Source of the DNA: Corynespora cassiicola
Taxonomy: Eukaryota > Ascomycota > Dothideomycetes > Pleosporales > Corynesporascaceae
Direction: 5' to 3'
Assembly: GCA_022059125.1 (NCBI GenBank)
Contig: JAEUWY010000001.1
Location: 5,456,001-5,520,000 of the forward strand
DNA length: 64,000 nt
Made by a program: the position numbers and the translations under genes. Shown here one piece after another: positions 21,400 through 33,393 of the stretch; the first letter of the stretch is position 1, and each line of letters starts with the position of its first letter. The notes below the pieces were generated by a model, which did not search any database, was not told the DNA's origin, and saw only the letters and a program-made list of their open reading frames with translations.

Positions 21400-22580
21400 G
21401 ATTTGAATCATTGAAAGAGAATCGAATGTGAAGAAAGCGCCTTTACACTCCACAAACCACGAACATATAGATCAAATTGGGCCAAAGATTTGCTTCTAAA
21501 GAATTTAGGTTCACAAGCGTTATTCATAAACCTTTATAATACTAGAGAATAACATAAAATGCGGTATGAAAAACGGGAAGAGTCAATTTCGTTGCATATG
21601 TATATATGCGTAAGAAAAGTTATGCTGAATCAAAATTGCAAGGACACTATCCGATGGAGTAGTCTAAATTCTTTTAAGTATAATATCTTTTTAAAACGAG
21701 TATTAGCAAAGTATCTTACTATAATTAATATGTAGCTTCGCAATTAAAAGAAGGATAAAGAGTAAAATGTAGTTTTTTGAAAATAAAGCTAAAGATAGTC
21801 GTCATAGAGCTAGCTTGTAATAAGAGGTTATTTTTAACCACAGTCAATTGCAACCTGAGCCTATGAAGCCTGCGGTGCTGAACTAATCTTAATCTAAGAT
21901 CCACATCCTGATCTCATTATACGAAAAATCTAGATTGGTTCTGAAAGGGATGTCGGTGGCAAAGTTGGAGCTCTAAAATTTATTGAGGTGGCGTCTTATC
22001 TGCCACCTTCCTGAGTACCCGCTGGTCATACATCTTGCTTTCAAGCTGCGCTATGATAAGGATACCGTCTTGCTCGCACAGTAAGAAGACAATGATAATT
22101 AGATTTTACTATAATATCTTATTTAAATGCCTCCTGGGTACCAGAATTGGCTCTCCAAAGGTCTAATGAGAAATTCACCCAGAATTTAGTATTAAGTGTT
22201 ATAAAAGCAAATAGAAAATGACAATGCAGGCTATGAAACCGTTCAATTTGATTGTAACCACCAACGGTCTACAAAAATGAAAAAAGAGAAGCCGCAGCTG
22301 AGTTTTAGCCAGCGGAATATGATAGAATGCTTTACATGTGGCTTACAGATACGAAAAGTGGCGTTAGTAAACTTTATATGCTGCCTTACCCATAAGTAAT
22401 GACGGAAAATAATTTGGCCGAATAGCTAGAGGAATATTCGGGTAACTTTATTAATTTCAGATACATCCAATCAGAAGGCATGCTCAATCTGCATAGTAAA
22501 AGTCATGTAATTGGGTTGAGGGCCTCTCATTAGAATACTATCTGAAACACATTACTACGTTGGAGGGCCTCTCAATCCAT
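21400..22580. other. AT-rich island, likely decayed (RIP-like) sequence
   Basis: This stretch is rich in TA and TT/AA, very poor in CG, has stops in all frames and contains no recognisable gene or transposon domain. It resembles fungal DNA eroded by C-to-T change, but I cannot compute RIP indices here. Confidence 0.4.
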
Positions 22581-22597
22581 CCAGTTACTTGAAGTTA

Positions 22598-23289
22598 TTA
22601 CAAGAGACCAGCGAGACCAATGGCTCCAGCAAAGACAGCAACTCCAGCACCCATGGCCTTGTTTGCACCACCCGTGAATTCAGCCGGAGCCCCTGTGGTG
22701 TAGGTAGCATTGCTACCAGGACGAGAAGTTCCAGTGACGGTGGGAGAGATGCTTGTTATATGGATCAGACTGGTTGTAGCAGCTTCAACAACGCTCGATG
22801 GCGCAGTAGCACTTGGCCCCTCTGATGCGGCAGTTTCGGAAGCGCGGATGAGAGAAACTGTGAGCGAGTAGGAGGCTGCGCAGTTGACAGTATCCATACC
22901 ATCAGGGCAACAGTATGTATTGTCGGCACCATCGGTGGTGCAGTAGTAGCCTTGGTTGCAGGAATCTATCATGTGCGTCAGTAAGGAGTCCACCTTGAAC
23001 ACCAAGAACCTGACTCACTTCCAGTGCCATCACGGCAGCAATGGTCGCCGACAGTGGGGTCGAAACAATAGATACCACTTTCCGATGGGCATTGCTCATA
23101 TTGAGCCCCACAGGCTTCCTGGCAAGTTTCACCTTGGCCGCAGTAGGAGGTCGATGGGTAGTAGCCTTGCCGTTTCTGCATCGAATCGCCGCGTTTCAGC
23201 ATAGCACTGAAGTCATGGACTGGGGAGTAGAAGGAGTTGGCAGCTGCCAAGGCAGAAAGAGTGGTGAAAAGAAAGAATGAGGTATGCAT
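22598..23289 (-). CDS. Secreted cysteine-rich protein with predicted GPI anchor
   Basis: Exons 23289-23019 and 22965-22598 join across a 53-nt intron (GTGAGT donor, GATAG acceptor) to give about 212 residues. A signal peptide opens the protein (ending near Ala-Ala-Asn-Ser). A Lys-Arg at about residues 39-40 could be a Kex2 site. The middle is cysteine-rich, with pairs such as CGQGETCQEACG, CFDPTVGDHCC and YCCPDGMDTVNCA. A Ser/Thr-rich stalk follows and then a GPI-type end: small residues near Glu-Phe-Thr-Gly-Gly-Ala-Asn and a hydrophobic C-terminal helix. The layout matches an abundant class of fungal cell-wall proteins of unknown function. It reads away from the AT-rich island. Confidence 0.82.
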
Positions 23290-24438
23290 TTTGATATTGG
23301 CTCAAGGCACAGGGTAACGATTGGACCAGTCTTGTTAAACTCAGTTCGAGGTATCGTATGTCGAAGAGCCCCAAGTCTGGAGGAAGCACAGGAGATTTTT
23401 GAGAGACTGCCTAACGCTTCGATGGCTCCACAATGAATTTATAGGTTTTCACACCTGCTTGTTGCCTGGTTCTTGTCCGTACGGCATCAATATTCAGCTG
23501 CACGGCTTAGCCTCCACCATTGACTGTGCTATGCAGGCAAACTCCGTCGCCCATGGCTTTTAACCGCCTCCTTGACCAATCCTAACATTTCCTTACTACG
23601 GGAAAGAAGAAGACTGCCTCGCTTTCGCCAACGCAGCCGCACTTTGGCTCAACCCACACCACTCCAGGCCCAACAAGCGAAGATTCTCCCAGGAAGGTGG
23701 TTTCTTGGAAAATCCATCCTTGTTCAGTGGCGCTTGAGCTGATCAACACAAGCCAATTGCCGCCAGACGGGGTCGAAGTGTAAAGAAATTAAGTGTTAGA
23801 CCAAGATGACTTGGCAGCCAATCTCTCCGATCCCACAGTCGACGAGCTTTATTTAGTAACCCAGTGACACAATCACAACATGTTATTGACGCCCGAGAAC
23901 TGACATCGTCATGCATGCGACAAGAAGTGATCATGAATGTAACAGAAACCGCAGCTTTGAGAATGAATGCGTTCAGGACCACTAATGTGTTGCTCCCAAG
24001 GGCGTTCAGCTCACAGCCGCAGTGTGCGAATCCAAAATAGTTCGCTGCGTGGCTTGCATAGCGCTTCGTGATCAAACGGCATTCTCCGTGCCTCGGGGAT
24101 CAACCATCCTCCAGTTTACGTCAATGCAGGGGAGGCCCTTTAAGTGAAGCGAGGTGAGTAACCACCAGACAGATGACGGATCGTAGGATGGGATGAAAGT
24201 GAGGAGTTGATCACAGCCCTTGGTGGTTCAGCGCCACGGGGTTTCAAGTTTAGACCCACGCTAGTCTGTAAATGCTCTAGTGCAACGCTGTATCTTGGCA
24301 TGTCCGAAGGAAGAATGAATCCCCGACGCGGTCAACAACGTCAGAATGTGTCACTGCTCCCAGTCTTCTAGCATTCGCTGATTGGTACAGCATTGAGGAG
24401 CCTGAGGCTTTTCTTTTTCTGGCCGAGCTCCTTATACA
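23290..24438. promoter_or_regulatory. Divergent intergenic region (Cys-rich GPI gene / HET gene)
   Basis: About 1.15 kb between divergent genes. Frames are short and on both strands; no gene, repeat or defined site recognised. Confidence 0.35.
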
Positions 24439-26553
24439 ATGCCTGTTACCAAGTCCCTCCGCCCAAGACGTCAACCGTCTGGTCGTAAGCATTGCCGGCT
24501 ATGCCATAACTTTGACCCATTGGGCCTACCAACGACAATCTATAAGACGGGAACGGCGAAAGAGTCCATAGCCAGCGCAAACATAATCTGTGATGGCCTG
24601 GATCTTTCCAGGACAAAGGACCCGGCGGAAGGCGGATGTAGGTTCTGCCTTGTCTTGATCCAAGCCCTTGACGCGTTCTTCGAGGGCTGGAGGGGAGCAA
24701 GACAAAAGATACTGCTGGAGTTCTCCCAAAAAGGACCGGTCAAAGCAAGTATCGATGGTGATAGCCGAAAGGGTCAATCGATAGAGATTTATGCTGGTGC
24801 CGGTATGTGACTGCTCATCGGCCGTCGTTCTGCGTTCTGCACCTGAATCCACACGAGAGCGATCGAAATTAGCTCATAATCCAAGTAACGAATCTTATCG
24901 ATTAGAATATACTTCTGACAAGCTCTAGCGTCTCGCGCTCCGTGGCCGACACTTGGGACCGCTCGCCACATCCCGATAAATGCAGGATCCGACGACACAT
25001 TTAATTTCGCGCGCCGATGCATTCAAGATTGCCTTACCAATCCCAAACACACAAAATGCCGGGAGGTGTCTAGGTCTTCTTTAACAACCCCCAAGCGACT
25101 GCTCGACGTTGGGCGTATCACCGCCCCCATTCGTCTAATCGACACTCAGGGGAAGGCCTTTCAATATGCTTCGCTCTCGCATTGCTGGGGTGCAGGCCCC
25201 ACTCTTACTGCCACAAAATCTAATTGGAAGAAACTAGCCTCTAACATCTCTTTTGATGGCCTACCACCTCTTTTCCAAGACGCTATCATCATCACGCGTC
25301 AGCTAGGATTGAGATATATATGGATTGACTCCTTGTGCATCATACAAGATTCTACAAGAGATTGGGAAACCGAGGCATCGAAAATGGCAGGCATATACGA
25401 GAACAGCCATGTTACCATCTCCGCCGCTGGATGCAAAGACGGTAGCGGCCGATGCCTGGTTGACCGCCGCAAGCCTGTCAAGATTAATTATGAAAATACC
25501 ACCGGCAAGGAATTTCAGGTCAGGGCCCGACTAGTTGAGAACCACCATCCAGATGTGGCTGAGCAGGAGCCTGCTACCCCACACGGGACATTGGCTTCTC
25601 GAGCATGGGTTCTTCAGGAACGAATCTTGAGCACCAGGATCCTACATTACACTGCAACCGAGTTACTGTTTGAGTGTAAAACCTCTTATCGCTGCGAATG
25701 TCGTCCTGCCCGTAGACCATACCCGACATTCCCCGCCATGATTCCAAAGGCTATCGCGCACAAGAAAAACGACTGTTCGAAAGTGTGGGATGCATGGCAT
25801 CGGATAGTAGAGCAATACTCTGCCAAAGATTTGACTGTGCCGGGAGACAAGCTGCCCGCTATATCCGGAATTGCCAGTAAGATCAAGGAAGGAACCGGTT
25901 CGTCATATCTTACAGGGCTCTGGAAGGACCACTTGGCGGCCGACTTGCTCTGGTTTGTCTCGACTGCTCCTGATCACGCAACCACACCCCATCACTACGC
26001 ACTGGGCACTTATCGCGCACCCACCTGGTCGTGGGCAAGCCTCGATGCACCGATATCATACTACACACCATCCGATGATGAGCGCGATAGACGCCAGAGC
26101 CTTGTCAGATTGGTGTCTTCGTCAATCACGCTTGCTGGGCTTAACTCCCTTGGCGCCGTCTCCGACATCTCCCTCAGAGTCAACGGACCGACTGTATCTG
26201 GATTGCTCTGCTCGGCACAATCCGAATCATTACACAGGAAATGGGAATACACGCTTCTTGTCAAGGGCACGAGTGCGATCCGTATCCTGCACGACTGCCC
26301 TCTCGTGGACCGTGAACTTGATTCCGGGCCGATAGAAAAGTCAGCCCAACGAGCGCGTTCCTCCGATACTCTTCGACAGTTCAAAGTACCGGTAATGTGT
26401 CTGAGCGTAGAGCGATATGAGAGCTGGATCTCTGGGCTGGTGCTGGGTCAGTCAGAACGAGTACCCGGAGCTTGGGAACGTCTGGGGACATTCGCAGCTG
26501 GCGCCGAAGGAGGATTTCAACGTTCGGAGAAAAAGGAAATAACGCTCGTATAA
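24439..26553 (+). CDS. HET-domain (heterokaryon incompatibility) protein
   Basis: Exons 24439-24802 and 24929-26553 give about 662 residues. The N-terminal part has CRLCHNFDPLG and CRFCLVL Cys pairs, common before HET domains. Exon 2 opens with a segment rich in the usual pre-domain pattern (Phe-Ala-Arg-Arg-Cys-Ile-Gln-Asp-Cys, then Lys-Cys-Arg). The HET domain core follows: Tyr-Ala-Ser-Leu-Ser-His-Cys-Trp-Gly, then RYIWIDSLCIIQD, DWETEASKMAGIYENSHVTISAAG, and SRAWVLQERILSTRILHY; the C-terminal part has PTWSWASLD. Such proteins can trigger cell death when genetically different hyphae fuse, but most of the many paralogues per genome are untested. The intron (126 nt, GTATGT donor, CTCTAG acceptor) is longer than its neighbours; its exact ends are slightly uncertain. 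Confidence 0.9.
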
Positions 26554-27085
26554 AAACGAACCGCTTGAATGTATAGGATCTAATACGGTCAACTTGGAAG
26601 GTGATCCCGAAAGGTCTAGACTTGGGTGGGTATGGGTCACGTGAGATCGACCGTTAGTGGCATTGGGCGAAACGCTTGAAACATCCCTCAATTACGCTTC
26701 ATCCCCGCTAGCTTCCGCGGTCAGAATCCCACCATTCATTGCTTTTGTTTGTATAGACATTGTGGGGACGAAATTTCCCGACTTGCCGCTTTCCACTAAA
26801 CGCAGCGCAAAGCGCTTCCGCGAAAATCCCCTGGATTCTTCTGCGCCGCGCGACTGGAAAGCTTGCCATGACCCGGAGGCTGATGCCCCATGTTTCATGA
26901 ATAATGCTCATCAAATACCAGTCTATAAGATGATCGCCCCTCCATCGGTTTGCAAATCTTTCCTTTCAAGGGCTTCTTGGATCTTCCACTTCACCTTTTG
27001 TCACTCGTTTCGCTGGTCGTTCATTCTTTTGTTTTTGTACCTAGGTACATAGTCACTCTTTTTATCATCCGACCCAATTGCAACC
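26554..27085. promoter_or_regulatory. Intergenic promoter region of the propeller-like protein gene, with palindrome GTACCTAGGTAC
   Basis: About 530 bp. The final 150 bp are pyrimidine-rich, as in strong fungal promoters, and a perfect 12-bp palindrome lies at 27037-27048, 37 bp before the ATG. No coding gene supported. Confidence 0.4.
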
Positions 27086-29715
27086 ATGTTGCGTCCGTTT
27101 TCCCTTCTTACCCTCGCGGCGGGTATCGCCAGCGCGGCGCTTACTGAGAGCAGCCTCGAGAAGCATGTAGGCACTTTGGCTCTCGACAACTCTTTCAACC
27201 CCATCAAGGAGTCTTACTGGACTGGATACCCCCACCATCGCCGAACTCCCTTTGCCGTCTCCCCTGATGGCAAGTCGGCGTACCTCGCTTATCTCGATGC
27301 CAGCGAGACCGACGTCCACGTCCAGCAAGTCGACCCCACCACTTTTGCCAAGGTTGGCACTACCGTTACCGTCACTGGAGGAAAGGAGGCTGGTGGATTG
27401 GTTGCGCACAACGACGGTTTTGCGCTTCTGACGAACGAGGCCTTGCCCTCTGGCACTTCCAATGCCCCTGCCGATAGCACCCCCATCCCTGTGATCTACC
27501 GTTACACCGACGGAAAGCAGAGCTGGAAGACCTTTGTCGGTGGACCTGGTGTCAACGAGCAGGCTGGTCTCAACGCATCTCCCGATATGAACGGTGACCT
27601 CGCCTACTCTGAGAAGTCTGGTCTCTACGGTGCCTACTTCGTCGTCACTGCTTACACCGGAAATGCTGCTGGCCATTTCGGTGACAGCATCCAGTACGTT
27701 GACAACGACGGAAAGCTCCAGAACATTCAGGGTGCTAGCTCTAGCTTTGGATGCTCCCACAACACCGGTATCGCTTTCGAGGCAGCCGATGAGGCTCCTT
27801 TTGCCAGCATTTGCGCCGAGGATCAGGGTGCCATCTGGCTCAACACTGAGACCCAGTACATGGCCGGTGTTAAGATCTCCAACGAGAACGTGACCAACGG
27901 TGGCAGCGGTGAGCCCATGGGTGGAATGGGTGGCTCGTACTCTGGCCTTGCCCGTTTCGCTGACAGCGACTCTTACATCTTCTCTTGGGTCTCCCGTGGT
28001 GCCAAGGACCTGACCACCAACGACTGGCTTGGTGCCCCCAACACCCACTCCATTAACCGCACCGTCAACCGCAACGTTGCCATTGCCACTTTCTCCGACA
28101 AGAAGACCATCGTTGGCGAGGAGGCCACCACTGAGCTTGGACCTGACGGCGACCAGCAGGTCAACTGGATCACCACCGGAACTGCTGACTGCTCCAACGC
28201 CCACGTTGCTACCTTCGACAGCTCCAACGCTCTGGTCTCCTGGGAGGAGATTGCTGAGCCTACTTGCGACTTCATTGCCATGGGATGCAGGGGTGCTTAC
28301 ACTGGCTCTTACTTCCAGCAGGTTGCCGATGGCAAGAAGGTTGGTGAGCCTATCAAGGCCACCGATGTCCAAGTTGCTGGTGACATGGTCACCATGGCTG
28401 ATGGACGTATCTGCTGGCCGTACGTTGACATGGAGTGGACTCTCGATGGCCCCGTTCGCGGAGGAGCTACTGCCGACAAGATCAGTTTTGCCTGCATTGG
28501 TATTGATGGTGCTGGCAACTCCACCACTCCTGCTCCTTCGTCTGCCCCTGCTGCTTCATCTGCTCCAGTTGCCTCAAGCGCTGCCCCTGTTGTCTCTTCT
28601 GCCGCCGCAGCCGAGGAAGCTCAGCCTTCAGTTAACGAGGAGGCCGTCTCCCCCGTTGTGCCCTCGTCCGCTGGCCTGTCGTCCGCCGCCGCTCCTGTTG
28701 GCACCTCCCTCCCAACTTTCGAGGTTGTGAGCTCTGGTGCTTCCATCACTCCTCCTGCTACCACTGAAGTCCCTCGCGTCACCACCAGCGTTCCTTTCGT
28801 CTCGACTGATGCTCCCGCTTTCACCAGCAGCGAATACGTCATTCCCACTTTCCTTCCTGAGTTGGATTCTGCCGTTCTCTCTATGCTTCCCTCTGATATC
28901 CCATCAGTCATCCCCGGACTGCCCCCGGTCGTTTCGGAGATCATCTCGAACATCCCCCCGCTCTTCTCCAATGCTCCCTCCGCCCCTGCGGCTTCGTCTG
29001 CCCCTGTAGCCTCGTCTGCTCCTGAGGTTCCCTCTGTGCCGGCTGTTTCGTCGGCTCCTGTTACCTCCGCTGCCCCCGAGGCTCCTGCTACCACTGCTGC
29101 TCCCATCGAGAGCACTACCTGCACCGAGGAAGAGACCTACCCTACTGGCGCACAGGAGGTTCCCCAGGTTCCTTCCGAGTCCGAGGCTCCCTCGAGCATT
29201 GCTGCCCCGACGTCGCCCGCCCCGACTGGCCCTGCCGAGGAGGATGGCGAGTGCGAAATCCCCGCTACCGTCACCGAGACTGCCAAGGAGACCGTTTACG
29301 TGGTATGTAGGCCCTTTTATTGTCCATTGTTCATTGCTAATCATATCAGACCGTCCCTGCTGCCTCCCCCTCCGACACCGCCTCCCCCGACGTCCCCGCC
29401 GATGAGCAGGATTTCCCTGAGACCACCCCGGTCTCCGGCTCCGCCGCTGCCACCGACCTTCCTCCCTACCCGACTGGCGGTTCCGTCGCCCCCTTCCCCA
29501 CGGGCAGCGGTAGCCCCCAGCTTCCTCCCTTCCCCACCGCATCCGGCGCCGGATCTCCCTTCGGTACCGGCCGCCCTAGGCCTTCCGGTCGTCCCAGGCC
29601 CTCTGGCCGCCCCTTGGGAAGGCCCAGCGGCTCTATGACCCGCGTACGCCCTCAGCCTACCCAGGTTCCCGAGGTCCCCGAGACTCCCGAGTACCAGTAC
29701 GGCTACGGATACTAA
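27086..29715 (+). CDS. Secreted beta-propeller-like protein with long Pro/Ser/Ala-rich stalk
   Basis: Exons 27086-29302 and 29350-29715 join across a 47-nt intron to give about 860 residues. A signal peptide (to about Ala-Ser-Ala-Ala) precedes a 440-residue domain made of repeated strand-turn units with motifs such as SPDGKSAYLAYLD and GGLVAHNDGFALL, which suggests a beta-propeller fold. The second half is a low-complexity stalk of Ala-Pro-Ala-Ser-Ser and Ser-Ala-Pro repeats; after the intron it ends in Pro/Gly/Arg-rich sequence and a Tyr-Gly-rich tail (EYQYGYGY). There is no hydrophobic C-terminal anchor, so it is probably secreted or wall-attached through its stalk. Codon usage is strongly biased to C-ending codons (GCC, ACC, AAC), which suggests high expression. 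I cannot name a function. Confidence 0.82.
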
Positions 29716-30169
29716 GTGACAGTTTATGTTGCATGGTTACATGGCATTCACGTGGTGGATAAAAAACAAACATATAAAAGATAACGTTCCGAGTTGGACG
29801 GTATGTTCTTGTAGATACAACTTGCCGCACATTTGGTTTGCTGGCGTTTATATTTGATAGCGTTGAATTGCTATCCTGGTTCTTGTTTCAGCTAACGTAT
29901 CGAGTTTGGTGATTTTGTGTGAAATCTGTGTGTGCATTGTAATTCTGCCTCGCAAAGGTCTTATTTATTGCTTACTCGTATGAGACTCTTTATTTTTTGG
30001 TGAAATGATTATTTTAGCTACGTGAATTGCCATGTTATACCTAGATGTTGATTGTTACCCCCTTTTCAACCAACAAAACTCATAAGAGATGAAATTGTAA
30101 GCTGGCCATGAATAACGCACGCTCATTTAATTCCAGGTGGAAAGTTCATATGAAAAAGCGTTGATTCCA
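29716..30169. terminator. Convergent 3' intergenic region
   Basis: About 450 AT-rich bp between two converging genes, likely holding both 3' UTRs and poly(A) signals. Nothing else recognised. Confidence 0.35.
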
Positions 30170-31057
30170 TCAATTTTCTACGCTTGCCAGCTTCGCAGAC
30201 CAGGCCATAAGGGGCTGATATCCACTGTCTCGTTCTGGGATCAGAATGTCTGCGTAATCTTGCTTGGAGCGTCGATCGAAACAGCTTGAAAATTGTTGAG
30301 CATGGTGACCAAGGCGTATCCCACATGATTCGAATCGCATCATCATATCTACCGCAGCTCCACATATCCGCAGCAACTCATCTTCCCCCTTATCCGAGTT
30401 GAGGAAATTGTATGATTTGAGGTTTCGGGACACATCTGGGCGCCAAGTCATCCCGAACCAAGAGTTTCGATCCCAGCTCGTCCAGTGGTAGGCCAATTCG
30501 TACGCTGTTCCCATTCGTAGTCCTTGCGGAAATTCCAAGACCCTAAAATGCAAATCGATGTCAGTAGGGATAGCGCCCAGCTCGTTTTCCGACATCCAGC
30601 ATCCAAGCCTTTCGATCGGTGGTTGTGCCAAGAGCATGCGACGCCAGCTTGCCCTGGGCCGTAGGAATGCTTCACTGGCGGCGAAAGACCGGCTCATTGG
30701 GAGATTGGTGAACGCATCGATTCCGTAGGTAACCTCATCCCTACTTGCCTCGTTGTGGTCTCGGTTGACGAACCACGCTGGGAAAGTTGTAACAAGTAAA
30801 GGGTTGCAGATTTGATCCTCCCTACTCTCTCCTTTCTTCCGTGGACTTGGTGAGAGAAAGAGCATACGCTGGAGCTCTGGAGAGTTGGTAATGATGCCGT
30901 GCCAGTATTTGTTTACACGTTGAGCGGCTGTCAGTAGAGTTTGTAGCTCCAGATTTAACAGGATATTCTCTAGTAGCTCGGCTACTTGGAAGACTCTATT
31001 GGATGCGCTGGAGTTTTTATTCTGCTCTTGATTCATTTGCGACATTTTGTAGGGCAT
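30170..31057 (-). CDS. F-box-like protein, single exon
   Basis: An uninterrupted frame of 295 codons. Near the N-terminus is a fungal F-box-like stretch: Val-Ala-Glu-Leu-Leu-Glu-Asn-Ile-Leu, then LLTAAQRVNKYWHGIITNSPELQRMLFL, which is the hallmark of the large fungal F-box family. F-box proteins recruit substrates to SCF ubiquitin ligases; targets of these paralogues are unknown. The middle and C-terminal parts (for example DLHFRVLEFPQGLRMG) are typical of this fungal group but contain no named domain. Start is either Met 31057 or the Met five codons later. It lies between the propeller-like gene and an AT-rich stretch. Confidence 0.78.
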   Translation of the reverse strand: MPYKMSQMNQEQNKNSSASNRVFQVAELLENILLNLELQTLLTAAQRVNKYWHGIITNSPELQRMLFLSPSPRKKGESREDQICNPLLVTTFPAWFVNRDHNEASRDEVTYGIDAFTNLPMSRSFAASEAFLRPRASWRRMLLAQPPIERLGCWMSENELGAIPTDIDLHFRVLEFPQGLRMGTAYELAYHWTSWDRNSWFGMTWRPDVSRNLKSYNFLNSDKGEDELLRICGAAVDMMMRFESCGIRLGHHAQQFSSCFDRRSKQDYADILIPERDSGYQPLMAWSAKLASVEN

Positions 31058-31813
31058 CTAGAAATATGGTCATTATGCACTGCGGAAGTCTCTTTGTACA
31101 CCTTTCTACTTACTCTCAAACCGTTTCCTGGGTCACTATCGATATCTCTAGAACTAGTAGTTGTTGAAAGGTACTCCTATGGGTCGAAGAGAAGCGCACA
31201 ATTATACTTATATGAGAGATGAGATGTTAATGAGTGAGCAGGCAGCAGCGTGACACAACAACTTGGCGCACGCAAGGATTCTGACTGATCCTTCTTGGCG
31301 AATCTCGTGCGTCAGCAGTAACCATACGATGTTGGAACACCTGCTACATTACTATAGTAATCAGGAGGTCAAATGCCTAGTTAAACTACCATTCTAATTC
31401 TTTTACATAGCAAGATAATTGTTTCACTCAGACTCCATTTACCCGCAAAGTTGACATGCGTTACCTGTCACCAAATACATCCTGCGACTGCTGGGATACA
31501 GATGTCGAATTCGGATGTGATTTTACGATGCATAGATGAAGGTGTAGATAGATTAATACCTGTTTTGTCACCATGTATTAAATCTGAAATCCTGGAGTAT
31601 TTATAATACTAGCAATAGAGCTTTAGTCTAATATTTGCTCACAGTAAATGCCACCCAGCTGACGCCATATTGCTTATTACTACTACCAATGGGCACTTTT
31701 TAATTTTTTTTTATATGTAGCGTACACTGCCAGACGCAAAATGCAAAAGGACGTTTTCGCCGAGTAAATCGCAAGTAAGATTTGATCATAGTAATAGTCG
31801 CCAACTATAGTTT
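31058..31813. other. AT-rich intergenic region
   Basis: About 750 bp, CG-poor with poly-T/TA runs (31380-31720). It contains the F-box promoter and the 3' side of the next gene; no coding signal. Confidence 0.35.
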
Positions 31814-33393
31814 CTATATCCTTAAACGGGCTCTTGGGTTGTTATTGGTAGTCGCAATAGGCATGTTCAGCCAAGAACGTGGTACAACTCTTTCAATCTC
31901 TCTAATCCCGTCGTCAGATCCCACAAATGCCCTTTGACTATCCATACTCTGCGGACGATCCTGCCTACATCTTTCAACATGACCCCATTCCCCCAAATCA
32001 GGTGTTTGCGGTCGAAACATGTGCATCTCTATGCCGTTTTCCAAATCATCTTCAAAGAAGTGGCAGGCTCGCGGTCGTTGTAGCTGAGTTTCTTGTTGGC
32101 CCTGAGTAGCATCTGGTTCTCTCGCCCTTGCTGCATCTACTGCATCTGCCCTGTTGTTTCTATTCTGAAGGACTGTTGGCTCTGGTTGCGCAGTAGATCT
32201 TGTGACTTTCGAAGACTGTGTACTCAGCTTAGAAAACCAACTTGGGAACTTCAGGGAAGGATATTGGTCTGAAGATTGAGAGCAAGAAGATTTGAACGGG
32301 ATCTTAGCGAGAAGAGGACGAAGTGGCGGCACACTCGCGCAGATCTAAAGCGGTAAGTGACTCGATGAAAATGGAAAGCCGGCCGTTCGTCATTCACTCA
32401 CAATGCCTAGATGAATCTCAACGGAGCCAGCAACCCAGAGAGGATAGGAGTACCAGGTGACATCGTACTCAGCGATAAGGCTTTTGTAGCTGTAATAACA
32501 CCTAACAATACCGGCTCCAGTAACAATAAACCCAAAACTAAATAACAAAACGAGCGCTACTCGCTGCCTTAGCGGTAAACTAAGATGTGTAACGAGCGGT
32601 ATCGGTGTTATTGTGCATAAGAAATCTGCAAATGAGTTGATAGCGCCAGCAGATATAACAGCAGCGCCTTCGTTGACACAAGTATCTGGATCCGACGAAA
32701 TATCCCAGTAATTCGACACCGGCACACAATCTAAAATGCTAGATATCGTGAAAACAACAATAAATGCCACAGTAAATCCAATATTAGAGTGCTTCGCATA
32801 GTATCAGTAATTGTTACTCATCTCAAAGACAGGTGAATTTACTAGGAACCAACGATACCATCGGCTTGATATACCATTAGAAAGTCGGTAGTATAGAGCA
32901 AAGAGGGAAAGACGAGTTGTACCGGCCGCGATGACGAATAAAAGCTTTACCAAATCTTTTTGAACTCAGCGCTTCATATGTTTGACTCACGGGACATACT
33001 TTTGTGATAAACGCCAGTTTTGTAGCAGGCTCCCATTTGGTAAAAGGAATATCGTATATATGGCGATCCCAGCCGTACCTTTGGTTTGCAAGAAGAATGC
33101 ATGATGTGATACCGATGTCCATTATCTGTTCTCTTTTAGCTTCGTGAAGGCGCTAATGGAGTGTAGATCGGCCCAAGAGGCTTGACACTTACCAATGCTA
33201 TTATCAGAAACGCATCATCGGCACCAAACCAGCGTTTAAGGACCAAGCGTGTATATAGTCGGAGAATACTGATGATGATGGCGACCGCTAGAAGGACAGA
33301 ATTGATGTATACGAGTCCGAGGCCGCGCGTGACTGGATCGACATAATTGGGCGTCGGCCATGATAGGATGACCGCAGCTGGGAAAAATCTCAT
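31814..33393 (-). CDS. Fungal rhodopsin-like seven-helix membrane protein (second copy), five exons
   Basis: Exons 33393-33193, 33125-33000, 32944-32843, 32791-32402 and 32344-31814, all joined in phase 0, give about 449 residues. Landmarks in order: VYINSVLLAVAIIISILRLYTRL, Lys-Arg-Trp-Phe-Gly-Ala-Asp-Asp-Ala-Phe, RYGWDRHIYDI, AAGTTRLSLFALYYRL, Asp-Cys-Val-Pro-Val with Trp-Asp, and the family tail motif EIHLGIICASVPPLRPLL, followed by a polar cytosolic tail. Introns 51-67 nt; two acceptors are AAG (32945 and 32792), which is weaker than the usual CAG/TAG but restores the family sequence on both sides. It belongs to the same family as the gene at 11154 but is clearly diverged, so it is not a recent duplicate. 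Function unknown; possibly sensing at the plasma membrane. Confidence 0.8.

Noticed and set aside
27065..28372. A 435-codon open frame antisense to the propeller-like gene
   Set aside because: It mirrors the strongly biased third codon positions of the real gene, has no known domain, and overlaps its whole N-terminal domain.
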